A stretch of 64,000 bases of DNA, taken from Harmonia axyridis. Its lineage: Eukaryota > Arthropoda > Insecta > Coleoptera > Coccinellidae. Made by a program: the position numbers and the translations under genes. Positions 24,301 to 33,499 of the stretch are shown here, one piece after another (within the stretch, counting starts at the first letter, position 1; the number at the start of each line of letters is the position of its first letter). Below the pieces are notes generated by a model. It made no database searches, had not been told where the DNA came from, and saw only the letters and a list, made by a program, of their open reading frames with translations. The stretch is taken from positions 29,388,001 to 29,452,000 of the forward strand of contig NC_059503.1 in NCBI RefSeq assembly GCF_914767665.1, in the 5' to 3' direction.

Positions 24301-27300
24301 TTGAGATAAGGTACCTTACCTGCAATAGTTATGTCCTGTTAATTCAAGATTATCTGATAGACCTATATGAAGTTGATGCGCCCAACGTAAGCACTTTTTG
24401 CCCGACATCGAGACATCTTGGGTTCCTCTATACATATGACCTTGATCCCAGAAACAGTTGTCGTCCTTGTCGATGTTCTGAAGTTCTACCCCCAAGGGTA
24501 GGCAGTTCCTCACGCTGCCATCTATCTCGTCAGGCAGAAGTTCGCACTCTTCGAGTTTTGGAATTAATCCTGAGGCGGAATTTATTGATTTATAACGTTA
24601 AACAAGGAGCCTTGAAGTATACCACTTACCAATTATAGGGTGCCTTCTAGCTATAGCGTATTCCTTCATGCATAACTCTGTTTCTAAGAGGAGACAGTCG
24701 TCTTTGCACACCCTCCTTAAATATTTAGTGAGGGTGTTTCTCATCTTCTTAAACCTCTCTTCGGTGAGATATTCTATTCCTTTCGCAATCAGTTCCTTCT
24801 GGAATTTGTTGACTTGTTTGGGGGCCACACAGGAAGGAAATGCCGAGTAGCACATGCTGGGGTGAACAAACTTCTCGCAGCTTGAGGAAATGTCACTGAA
24901 ATAACGAAGCACAGTCAGAGTTGCTCAAAGACGACAGATATCTACTCACTTGGACTGCGAGATGACTAGGAATGCATTATTCAACATATCTTCGATAGCC
25001 CTCTGTGTGTAGGGAGGTTGAACGAATACGTATTTGCCGTGAAGGAGGTCCTTGCATCTCTCTCCCTGGTAGATCTGGCAGAAGGGCTCGCTGAGATTGA
25101 CCAGTGATGGGACAGACGACGGCAGTTGCTTGCCGGTGGGAGACAGATCGAATTCAAGGCCATTGCCGTGCTTCAGATTACTGGATAAGGCGTTGAATTC
25201 CGTGGATAGGAAGGTGGAATCGGGTCTACCGGACTGGTGGACGTTCGGCATCGTTGTCAGTTCACCAAAGAAGCCGCCACTAAGCATTCAATAAATGTTT
25301 GAGACGAATTAATACTTTCTTAGTTTCTATTAAGAATAAAATTCTTAATGGATAATAATGGATGAAAATGAAGTTTCAATTAAAAATGTCACAAAATTAC
25401 CTGGAGGTTTGGTCCCGATTGGTGTTCATGACTGCACCACTTGTTATACTAGTATCTGCAAGAAAGAAGAATGTATTAAAAAAATGTGAATTGTAAAAAT
25501 ATACAGAGTGTCCCGTAAACACCTGCTATGACGAAATTCCCATTATAAAAGTCTTATCGTTTTCGAGATATATATTTTTTTTAAAGAATTAATTTTTGCC
25601 CCTTTCAATAGTTCTGCCCTTACGGTTGGTACAATTTTACATCTTTCTGGTTAATTTTTTCAGTAAAATATTGCTGAAGAATGATTTCAACGTTTACATT
25701 AAAAACATCCTCCGAAAATTGTTAAGGGGGGCTATGAGAAATATTTTATTGGAAATTTTGGTAGTGGATAATTTTGTTCATGAAGTTTAACCCATCGTAG
25801 TGGAAAAAAAATGTACCGAGCTACTGCTGCACATTACACCAATAAATTGTCTATTTTATACTGATTTCAAAAAGGTATCACACAAGTCATTTGGTATTCA
25901 AAGAAAAAAAGATATGGCTGTTTTTATCCAAATGGGTACGTTTCTGACAAAATCAAGTTTGTCAAAACTTCGATGTTGCATTACTTAGTGAACAATGGCA
26001 ATTGTTTACGTGCGAAAATATTACTCGCATAATTATTCACCTCAACGAAATTCAATTTTGCCGGCAAATTTTGGAAAACATCATGCAGATCCAGATTTTT
26101 TTAATAAGATCATTTGGAGCGACGAGTCTTCCTGTACCAAGGATGGGTACATGAATCTCCACAATTTGCATAGCTGGAATATCATAAATCCACACGAGCT
26201 GAGAGGAGATAGATCACAATATCGATTCAAGATCAATTTATGGACTGGAATATTTAATGGTGCAATTTTGGGCCCGATCGAGCTACCGCCATCACTGAAC
26301 GCAAACTATTATTTGGAATTTTTAACCAACCAGCTGCCCATTTTATTGGAAGATGTGCCACTGGCGCTGGCAATTGCCATTGTTCACTAAGTAATGCAAC
26401 ATAGAAGATTTCTTAACAGAATTGACAAACTTGATTTTGTCAGAAACGTACCCATTTGGATAAAAACAGCCATATCTTTTTTCTTTGAATAACAAATGAC
26501 TTGTGTGATACCTCTTTGAAATCACTATAAAATAGACAATTTATTGGTGTAATGTGCAGCAGTAGCTCGGTACATTTTTTTTCCACTACGATGGGCTAAA
26601 CTTCATGAACAAAATTATCCACTACTAAAATTTCCAATAAAAATATTTCTCATAGCCCCCCTTTAAAATTTTCGGAGGATGTTTTAAATGTAAACGTTGA
26701 AATCATTCTTCAGCAATATTTTACTGAAAAAATTAACCAGAAAGATGTAAAATTGTACCAACCGTAAGGGCAGAATTATTGAAAGGGGTAAAAATTAAAT
26801 ATTTTCAAAAAAAATATCTCGAAAACGGTAAGACTTTTATAATGGGAATTTGGTCATAGCAGGTGGGTTATCCTTTGATCTACATTCTCCCTCGGTTTGA
26901 CGTGGTCTTTACGGGACACCTGTATGTGAAGAATCGGTGTCGCTCTAGACATTCAGATCAAATCGACTCCCAGAACAAAGTCTGGTGTTACAAATTAAGA
27001 TGTCTCTAAATTTGATTAAACATGTTCGAAAAAGCTCTTAACTTCTCGCCATGCATTGCTAATTTTTTATTACATGTTGAATTTTTTTTTATAATATTGT
27101 TTCCTTTCCAATGAAGATTATCACATTGATGAATAAATTAATAATTCCATATGAGTATTATATTTCTATTGTGACTGATACCTGAGTACATATAACTTGG
27201 AAATTTGAAAGAAAGTACTACCTCTAAAAGCAACTAAAGAGTTGACTTGGAGGACAGCTTGAGTGCAGATCCTATCGATACCGTTGAAGGCGGTACATCC

Positions 27301-27732
27301 GTAGAAACCTTTGTCGAAGATATCCAATTTAGCTATCTTCAGGACGGACTTCACAAAATTCTTCTCCTGAAATTAAAATGCTTGGAGTCATCAACCGTTC
27401 AATCAAAATGTCACTCCAACCCACCCTCATAGTCTTGATTTGGATCTTGGAGCCTTTCTCCTCCAAGAGAACCGTGTCCTTATGCCATTCTATGTCCACC
27501 TCTGTCGTGTTGTCCAAGTTTTCCACTTGGCACACGAACTTGACCATTTTTCCAGGGTCTCTGGTGATATTTTTGGGTCTTTCCGAAGTGAACTTCAAGG
27601 TACCTGAAGAAGATTCATTGTAAGAAAGGAATTTGAGAAACTAACCGAGCTTACCGTTGGTCATTGCATTGGTGTCGCATTCTTCCACTTCCTCTTCATA
27701 GTCATCTTCCAAGTTGGCTGGTATGCTTCTGA
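20989..27732 (-). CDS. Ror: ROR-family receptor tyrosine kinase (Ig-Fz-kringle-TM-kinase)
   Basis: Fourteen coding exons on the minus strand in transcript order: 27655-27732, 27425-27603, 27222-27366, 25401-25455, 24950-25279, 24630-24895, 24320-24569, 24183-24262, 23928-24046, 23675-23873, 23400-23614, 22166-22531, 21364-21614, 20989-21331. All junctions are GT-AG and the phases join into about 957 codons ending TGA. The domain order is acidic linker, one C2-type Ig, Frizzled cysteine-rich domain, kringle, transmembrane helix, tyrosine kinase, Ser/Thr-rich tail. That architecture is diagnostic of ROR receptors, which bind Wnt ligands at the cell surface. Kinase motifs GEGAFG, VAVK, HRDLAARN and DFG are intact, so the kinase may be active. 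The first visible exon begins with two bases of a split codon. The initiator Met and signal peptide therefore lie on an unseen upstream exon. It could be the Nrk/Ror2-type paralogue rather than Ror1. Confidence 0.93.
21364..23614 (-). CDS. ROR exons 11-13: tyrosine kinase domain
   Basis: Exon 11 (23400-23614) has YVAVKSL with the ATP-binding lysine and the alpha-C glutamate (REIELISELKHPNI). Exon 12 (22166-22531) has the catalytic loop HRDLAARNCLV, the DFG motif, the activation-loop tyrosines in DYYRVQSKS and the APE-equivalent PPES. Exon 13 (21364-21614) closes the C-lobe with QPYYGFNNQEVINM and the conserved arginine in RRPNFSELAHRL. All catalytic residues look intact. Confidence 0.93.
21675..22025 (+). 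mobile_element. Tc1/mariner-type relic in a ROR intron
   Basis: Starts with the terminal repeat AGGGTGTTTCTTTAGAGGT. It contains decayed transposase sequence reading KNDDGQNVTVNG, also seen at 46614-47232. It is internally deleted, frameshifted and lacks the right end. It lies between kinase exons 12 and 13, on the opposite strand to the gene. Confidence 0.65.
22825..23016. repeat. Near-perfect hairpin MITE in a ROR intron
   Basis: Arms of about 80 bp, including CCATGGGATTTAGCGTACAA and its exact reverse complement, flank a ~25-nt loop. TACAGGTTTGGAAAATT and AATTTTCCAAACCTGTA form the outer ends. It sits between exons 11 and 12, so it would fold in the ROR pre-mRNA. Confidence 0.9.
23675..24046 (-). 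CDS. ROR exons 9-10: transmembrane helix and juxtamembrane region
   Basis: Exon 9 (23928-24046) encodes a ~25-residue hydrophobic helix (IVGLYVFVIFAAISLTVG, then LLVAFF), followed by the cytoplasmic stop-transfer run CCRGKRKFAR. Exon 10 (23675-23873) holds a proline-rich juxtamembrane region (LLPPNIPPPRN) and the start of the kinase glycine loop, ending GEGAFG at the splice site. Confidence 0.9.
24183..24569 (-). CDS. ROR exons 7-8: kringle domain
   Basis: Exon 7 supplies NCFWDQGHMYRGTQDVS, KKCLRWAHQ and HNYC. Exon 8 (24183-24262) completes the fold with RNPGNVESQPFCYV and ELCDISKC. The six kringle cysteines and the 'RNP.....PFCYV' signature are all present. The intron splits the domain in phase 2. 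Confidence 0.92.
24630..25279 (-). CDS. ROR exons 5-6: Frizzled cysteine-rich domain
   Basis: Exon 5 ends with CQIYQGERCKDLLHGKYVFV and exon 6 begins NDISSSCEKF-like sequence (actual SNDISSCEKF), then MCYSAFPSC, RRVCKDDC and ETELCMKEY. This cysteine spacing fits the ROR/MuSK type of Frizzled domain, the Wnt-binding module. The small exon 4 (25401-25455) contributes an unstructured linker just before it. Confidence 0.9.
25501..26925. mobile_element. Transposase fragment enclosed by ~500-bp inverted arms, in ROR intron 3
   Basis: The ends ATACAGAGTGTCCCGTAAA and TTTACGGGACACCTGTAT are inverted. Inner homology continues to about 26010 and back from about 26372. The arms carry minus- and plus-strand copies of the same decayed transposon half. 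The ~360-bp centre (about 26010-26390) reads KIIWSDESSCTKDGYMNLHN and GPIELPPSLNANYYLEFL, typical of IS630/Tc1-mariner-like DDE transposases of insects, with the first aspartate in WSDES. The C-terminal catalytic part is missing. It is a foldback derivative of an autonomous element and lies between exons 3 and 4. Confidence 0.8.
26926..27221. other. Rest of ROR intron 3, nothing recognised
   Basis: AT-rich intronic sequence without repeats or frames of note. Confidence 0.4.
27222..27603 (-). CDS. ROR exons 2-3: immunoglobulin domain
   Basis: Exon 2 (27425-27603) carries the first Ig cysteine (KFVCQVEN) and the core tryptophan (DIEWHKD). Exon 3 (27222-27366) carries DKGFYGCTAFNG, the D-x-G-x-Y-x-C hallmark with the second cysteine. 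The joint is phase 0 at TMR/EKN. An acidic exon (27655-27732, NLEDDYEEEVEE) precedes it. Vertebrate ROR and nematode CAM-1 have this Ig domain, while Drosophila Ror is known to lack it. Confidence 0.9.
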
Positions 27733-28199
27733 CTGAAACAAAAAAAGGGTATGAGGTGAAAGAACTGAATTTATTCCATTGGGATTTTCAGCGTGCAAAG
27801 TTTGAAATCTTAACTATTCAAGGAAGAATTTTTCTTTTATTACAATTGATTTTATTGTCGCATTTGATATTCACAGAGAAGTTGTTCAAATCATCGGCTG
27901 TTAGTTCGCATCACACTTTATAACCTGCAACCTGTATCGTTTGAAGGTTGGTACTAACTAAAAATCATATGGATTTAATACTAACACCGCCATCTGTGCA
28001 CCAGGCCGAGGACTTTTCAATTGGCCTAATATGCTTCTACTTCTATATTTTACTAGAAGCAAATGCTTTTACTGCTACCTCTTCTTTTAGGGCAAAATCT
28101 TCCTTTTATTCTGATATGGCTCATTGTGATTGAGTTCTTATTCAAGAATTTCATCATCTTTTGAATTGGAATGGAAATAATATCCCTATCCTTTCAACC
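27733..28199. other. Probable ROR intron upstream of first visible exon
   Basis: No exon with a start codon and signal peptide, ending in the required phase, was found. The sequence is AT-rich with a few short frames. Confidence 0.4.
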
Positions 28200-28329
28200 C
28201 ATGATCCCTGATATTATTTCTGAAGCATCTTCAACATCGAAGAGCCCAACTGGAAACTTACACGTGAGAAAGTTTCCAGTTGGGCTCTTCGATGTTGAAG
28301 ATACTTCATGAATAATATCAGGGATCATA
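28200..28329. repeat. Hairpin MITE upstream of ROR exons
   Basis: Arms ATGATCCCTGATATTATT...CAACTGGAAACTT are matched by their reverse complement, with a ~13-nt loop near 28265. The arms are about 58 bp with few mismatches. No coding potential. Confidence 0.88.
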
Positions 28330-28529
28330 GGAAACAACAATGTCTTGGTCTAATTTATTCAAATTTGAATCATCATTATTTTCACCTTTGTGGTGTAAAT
28401 TCAATTGCGGATTCATTTTTATTTAATTTTCTTTTTGTTAAAACTCAAGGGGAAAAAATTACAAGTCGAAGGCATTTGGAAATTGATAACTTTCCAAGTT
28501 TCCTTTTTTTCCATATTTCACCGGTCTCA

Positions 28530-28960
28530 CCCACGTCTCATAGCAAATCAAGCAGGCCGTTCGACACCTAATTTCGCCCGCCCGCATCCAAACAAACGCC
28601 CGCGGTATCGGCGTGGTCGGCGAATCTGATCCTTACGACCACCGGTCTTTCCGTCAAAAACGTAATCTGAAAATAGGTCCGATATTTATAGATCCCAAAG
28701 ATTAATAAACATTTCGACTTGCCACAGTTTCGGAACCGTGTTAATATACGCGAGAGGTCGACGGGAAACCTGCCCAAAGATACGCGACAACGCGTTCGAC
28801 AAAGCATTTCCTTCTTTGATTAGCTAGAGAAAACCCTCCGCCACTGTACGACCACGCGATGGGCCGAAACTGAGGCCCTTGCTCGTCTGACGTGCTTTGT
28901 GCGAGTGCGCGAGCCCTCGAAGGTGGTGTAAAGTGCATGTGCGATTTTAAAGGTAGCGGA
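28530..28960. promoter_or_regulatory. CpG-rich island, candidate promoter or enhancer
   Basis: Distinctly GC- and CpG-rich compared with its AT-rich surroundings (for example CGCCCGCGGTATCGGCGTGG, CGCGAGAGGTCGACGG). It lies about 0.8-1.2 kb upstream of the first visible ROR exon. Both strands have short open frames, but none encodes a signal peptide. A role as the ROR promoter or 5' UTR is an inference from position. Confidence 0.35.
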
Positions 28961-29374
28961 CAGATGTTGCAGACGTTTGCACTACTACTCGGAAGCCTAA
29001 GATGTCTTCGAGGTCATCGGTGAATATGTTGAGGATGAGAAGAAGAGACAACAATGTCAAGCCCAACAGAAGGTAGATTGGGATTAAGATTTGTGACAGT
29101 TAACATCTTCTCATCAGCTTTGATCATCAAAATATCGCTACCCTCCTTCAAAATTATCTTAGCTTCATTGTGATCACGAAGAAATTACTATTGGTGAAGA
29201 CATTCTCACTCGTCGTAGATATTTCCTTACCTACACTGTTAGGCTTGGACCCATTAAAGGCGTTCTCACACGTTAGTAACTGGTCCGTTAATACTGTTCA
29301 TATTGTGCTACTAGAGTTTTTAATTAAATTCTAAAGAACTATTGCTGAAGTTATTTACACACAGCTGAGTTAAC

Positions 29375-29465
29375 TGACCGTGGACATCACCAAAGAAGCT
29401 GTCACTGAATAACCAATAAATGTTCGAGACGTCATAAGTTATTAGGTTCTTTCAAGAATAAAACT
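29375..29465 (-). pseudogene. Partial duplicate of the ROR exon 5 splice-acceptor region
   Basis: Minus-strand sequence around 29408 repeats the intron-exon junction of ROR exon 5 (25279): both have ACATTTATTG...AG followed by codons for S-x-x-FFG (GDSFFGDV-like here, SGGFFGEL in the gene). The intronic side (AATAAAATTCTT / ATTCTTGAAAGAAC region) is also similar. The copy reaches a stop codon after about 28 codons and lacks the cysteine-rich domain. It is probably a relic of a local duplication; use as an exon is not supported. Confidence 0.5.
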
Positions 29466-29849
29466 GAGAGTTGACTGACTCCGATCATCAGCAATAATAA
29501 TTTTAATGAATCTGCTTCAATATTCGGAGCTAGTTTTGTTCGAAATTTTCATACAATTTCAAATAGTCGTTGAAACGAAAAATAATATTGCTCCACTAAT
29601 GTTCAAATCGAATTACAAATATGCACCGTTTGAAAATTATCTATCTTAAATGATATATTTGCAACAATCGAGATCTTATTAGATAAGTAAGGTTAAAGAG
29701 CTAACGAGCTAACGGAGTAATGCCAGAATATCATCACTCGGTATGGCAACTACATTCTTGTTTTCATAAAGTAGACTTTTACAGGAGATAGTAGGTTTTT
29801 CTTTTTGAATTTTCTGTGGTTCTGATAATATAGCTGAAGCTATGTAGCC

Positions 29850-30410
29850 TCTACACGGCAAAAAAAAACAAGTTGTTCTAATATGATTACACTCCGAACC
29901 AGAAAAGACCAGCATAAAGCAGCGGTCAATCAATTGGAAGTGGGACAATAGAAAAACCCTCTGGAGAAACACTCCGGGTCTTGCTTAGGCAAAGAAATTT
30001 GTGGTGCTTTCACCGACCTATACCAGGAAGCTTCTGAAGCTGCCATGAGCTGAGCTTCGGGTAAAGGTGGGACTGCTGACAGGACACTGTCGGTGCAAAG
30101 GCGTTTTGTACCGTATGAGTAAATCAGAAGATGAGATCTGCAGGCTCTGAGCAAAAGAAGTAGAAACAGCCGAACGTATAGTATGCAAATGCCCAGGGCT
30201 GACTGGCCTAAGAACTATTCACATGGGAAAGTCAGTTCTGAATAATCAGGAAGTAATAGCCAGGTATCCTAAGAATGTCGTCGGTTTCGTTAAAAGTATC
30301 GACGGCCTGCCTGGGTTTGTACGAATAGGTAGGGTTAAGAACAAAATATCATTGGTCGCAGGAAGGCTAACAGAGCCACAACAACCCTGATTCAGTTAAT
30401 AATAATAATA
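29850..30410 (+). mobile_element. LINE 3' fragment with RNase H-like end and (TAA)n tail
   Basis: Frames broken by stop codons read GLLTGHCRCKAF, then RIVCKCPGLTGLRTIHMG and RYPKNVVGFVKSIDGL. These match the usual end of LINE ORF2 proteins that carry an RNase H domain and a CCHC-like 'C.CP.L' motif (I/R1-group style). It terminates in TTAATAATAATAATAA at about 30398. Dead relic. Confidence 0.65.
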
Positions 30411-31009
30411 ACTACTTCTGGAAAAAAACAACAAAAGAATAGTTACGATAGCAAGATAGCAAGAGTTGCAATGAAACATAAAAATAATGAAATATTTTTA
30501 CTTTCACCTAAAAATTTTTCAAAATGTTTCAATCTAAAGGTATCAAGTCTGGGGAGCGTGGTGCCCATTCAATATGTATTATATAGACTTCTTCTACCAA
30601 TCCATTAATCTTAGAATTGATCTGTGAGTCATTGCCAATTCTTCTTTCTTTTTTAATTTTTCGGAAGTACTAACAAAAAAAGACAAGTTTGTGGCATTTT
30701 TGAAGATGCTATCAAATTAGCATAAGCACTAAGTGTTACTTAACTCCTCTTACCATTTGAGATTTTAGTGGTTGCTATCACGTTCACGGGGTATGAATTG
30801 ACTCTCCACAAACCAAAGTTCACCTCTTCTTGCATTTTCTTCTGTTTTTGCATGGGAGCAGAGATAATAGAGGTGATAATGATGTATGCAATATACATTG
30901 TTATGTAAACCGGGATGTTTCAATGGAACATGTCTCCTAGCGACATAAAATGATTATTTGAATATAGATTTTTTTGGAATGTTCAGAAAAAAGTATAGGA
31001 TGGCCTTTA
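30411..31009. other. Intergenic or intronic, nothing recognised
   Basis: AT-rich with no supported frame. Confidence 0.4.
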
Positions 31010-31555
31010 AGGGCCAGTTTCATAATCCATCTCGGCCCCCATGCGAAAAAGCACCCCTTGGTAAAGACCATTTCATTAGAAAGTCGCCTTCATATGGAAC
31101 TTGAAAGTGGCTCTGGTTTCATGAACATAATCCGACCGTCATTTAAAGAAAGCTTCCTTTTATTCGTAAGTGTTAAATTTTCTAGTGTTGGCTCCTTTGA
31201 GAACTAGTAATTTATTGTTTGCATTTGGTAATTTTTCTTAGAAATTGAAATTGAATTGAAATGTTGTGTATGAAGTGAATGTAAATGAAGGTCCTTAACT
31301 TCAAATATGATAAATTTAACAACAAAGTTTATGTGGTAGAGAAAAACGTATGATGGAAATGACACAACATGATGAAGTTATATTTTGTATAGTCATAGAG
31401 CATGCGTGAAGAAAAGGATCCCTTTCTGGCCAATATCGGGACTTTTTGAGAAAGGACACTTCAAACTTAAAAATTAGTTTATGAAAAACGTTTCATTTGT
31501 AAAGAGTACTTCACACGGAAAACGAGACATTACTTTCGTTTATGAAATTGGCCCT
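31010..31555. repeat. MITE-like element with AGGGCCAGTTTCATAA termini
   Basis: AGGGCCAGTTTCATAA at 31010 faces TTATGAAATTGGCCCT ending at 31555 as short inverted repeats, about 546 bp apart. 'GAAAGTCGCCTTCATATGGA' has weak symmetrical partners inside. There is no transposase. The target duplication is not clear. Confidence 0.55.
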
Positions 31556-31599
31556 AACTTTAGCTACAAAAGCAACCTTTCAACTAAAGGTATCCACAG

Positions 31600-31920
31600 A
31601 CGAGTCTCGCTGCTATTCCACGCGTACCGTCGTAAAACCCCCAACACCGATCTATTATCGTGGCATCTTCGCAAATTAGATCTTCGCCATCTGCATTCGG
31701 GTTTTTTTCACCTTCAAGATGACACTGCGGGCGTCTAGACTCGACCCTTCGGGTCGCTATAAACGGTCCATAAAAAAAATCTCACTTCGCCGTATCTGAC
31801 GTCGTATAACGGGTCTCGGCGAAATTACGATCGACAATATACCGAGGGAAATTTACATGTTTCGCTTTTTACTCGAAGGGTAGATTTGGAAGGAGTATAA
31901 TGCGAGGGCTGGGACCGGGA
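31600..31920. promoter_or_regulatory. CpG-rich island, candidate cis-regulatory region
   Basis: CpG-dense sequence (for example TCGACCCTTCGGGTCGCTAT with a small CGACCC/GGGTCG hairpin) in an AT-rich background. No repeat signature and no convincing coding frame. Function is inferred only from composition. Confidence 0.3.
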
Positions 31921-32564
31921 TGCTCGTTATTAGGGATTGTCGACTTTTCCGTGGCTTATACTTCCAGGCACTGGCGCAGCTAGGGAGGCCTTTGGGGCAG
32001 ATAAAGTTTGTCAATGGAAAGAGCATTATGTCTTTAACGGATTTTCGTTTATTATTTATAACACAGCATCATTCATTGCTTCGATCGGCAACTTCAATAT
32101 AGAAGGAATATCTTGTGGGTTGCTACTCAAATATAACCATTAAATTCGAATTTCATTGTCACCAGGTAGTAGTTCAGTAGTTGAACACCACGATACAAAA
32201 CAAAATTATTATTTTTTTTTTCATCGAATATCATGATTGAACATGTCTTTCCTAATAATGCAATTATAGTCCGGGAGCCAGTAACAGATATACATGACCA
32301 AGTTCCTCTCAAACGGTAATTAGTAGAATGCATCAGGTAATAGTAATACAAAGCCTCGTGAACGTCAGCTGCGACTCTGCTGGGGGGGAGAGCGGCGGCA
32401 GCCCCCCAAACACGAAGAAAAAAAAAATAAATTCAGTCATTTCCTCCCAACTGAAAATTTGTCAAATTGTAGCTAAGCCAATATCTAGACGAAAAAATAT
32501 AATCAGCTGGCTATAGCATGGTGGATTATACGTCAGCTGGTGCGTCAAACATGAAAAAAAAATA

Positions 32565-32926
32565 GTTCAAAATTCAAAAACGAGCCACGAAGTGGCGAGT
32601 TTTGGAATGAACGAGTGGTAGAATGAGCCTTCTGTACGAGTATTATACATTATTTTCTCTAATTCATTGCATTTTCATTGAAATTAATGAAATATTTCCA
32701 TAAATATAATTTAGTGATTTTTGCATTGAAAAATGTTGGTTGGCAGAACTGATTTCTTTAAGGCAATTTGATGAATTGACAGATAAAGCCGTAGCGGAAT
32801 GTTCGGAGTGCCAACATAGAATAATAAAATATAACCATGAAAACTGTGCGTTTCTGATATATTCTCGCACGATTTTGTTCTACAAGATGTGGAAGAATGA
32901 ACGGAATAACCACAGAATTAGAGAAA
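32565..32926 (+). repeat. Hairpin-armed repeat, copy 3 (family A), partial arm
   Basis: Starts inside the arm at GTTCAAAATTCAAAAACG and ends at GAATTAGAGAAA. The body frame again includes HRIIKYNHENCAFLIYSRTI. This copy is inserted between the arms of the 32266-33357 foldback. Confidence 0.78.
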
Positions 32927-32930
32927 ATAT

Positions 32931-33087
32931 ATTTTCAATGACAGCTCTGACAGCGACTCTGATAATGAATCAGAGAGTGCCACACTCGCGAGAAAAAGAA
33001 TTTCTCCACATGTTGCACAATAATATTTAGTTACTTCCACTCTCTGGTTCAGTATCAGAGTAGCTGTCAGAGCTGTCATTGAAAATT
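32931..33087. repeat. Inner inverted repeat with TTTTCAATGACAGCTCTGACAG arms
   Basis: ATTTTCAATGACAGCTCTGA at about 32931 is matched by TCAGAGCTGTCATTGAAAAT ending near 33087. Pairing continues through the GACTCTGATA.TGAATCAGAGAGTG region, giving ~50-bp arms around a ~55-nt loop. Confidence 0.85.
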
Positions 33088-33499
33088 TAATTTTTTTTTC
33101 ATATTTGAGGCACCAGCTGACGTATAATCCACCATGCTATAGCCAGCTGATTGTATTTTTTCGTCTAGATATTGGGTTAGCTACAATTTGACAAATTTTC
33201 AGTTGGGAGGAAATGACTGGGGGCTGCTGCCGCTCTCCCCCCCAACCGAGTCGTAGCTGACGTTCACGAGGCTTTTTATTACTATTATCTGATGCATCTC
33301 ACCAAGTATCTCTCGAGAGGAAATAATCAACCAAATTTGCACCTGGCTCCCGGACTATTATGCTACCCGGAAAAGGTTCAATTTACGATTGAGAAACATC
33401 AAAGATCTATTTGTGTTATCATCATTCTCGTGTTTGATTGATCGGAGTAATGACCTACAACTAATTTAAAAAATCAACATGTGATCTGATCTCAGATAT

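Larger units (their letters stand above)
32266..33357. mobile_element. Nested foldback: long inverted repeat holding two inner repeats
   Basis: The outer arms (about 32266-32560 and 33090-33357) are inverted copies: TAGTCCGGGAGCCAG, ATGCATCAG.TAATAGTAAT, CCTCGTGAACGTCAGCT, GGGGGGGAGAGCGGC and TATAATCCACCATGCTATAG appear on both sides. Between them lie family A copy 3 (32565-32926) and a smaller inverted repeat (32931-33087). No transposase. The layered order implies insertion of one foldback into another. Confidence 0.85.

Noticed and set aside
28985..29110. Hydrophobic minus-strand stretch (ILIPIYLLLGLTLLSLLLIL) as the missing ROR signal peptide
   Set aside because: No ATG in that frame after the preceding stop codon, and the frame runs into TAA without a suitable donor in the required phase.
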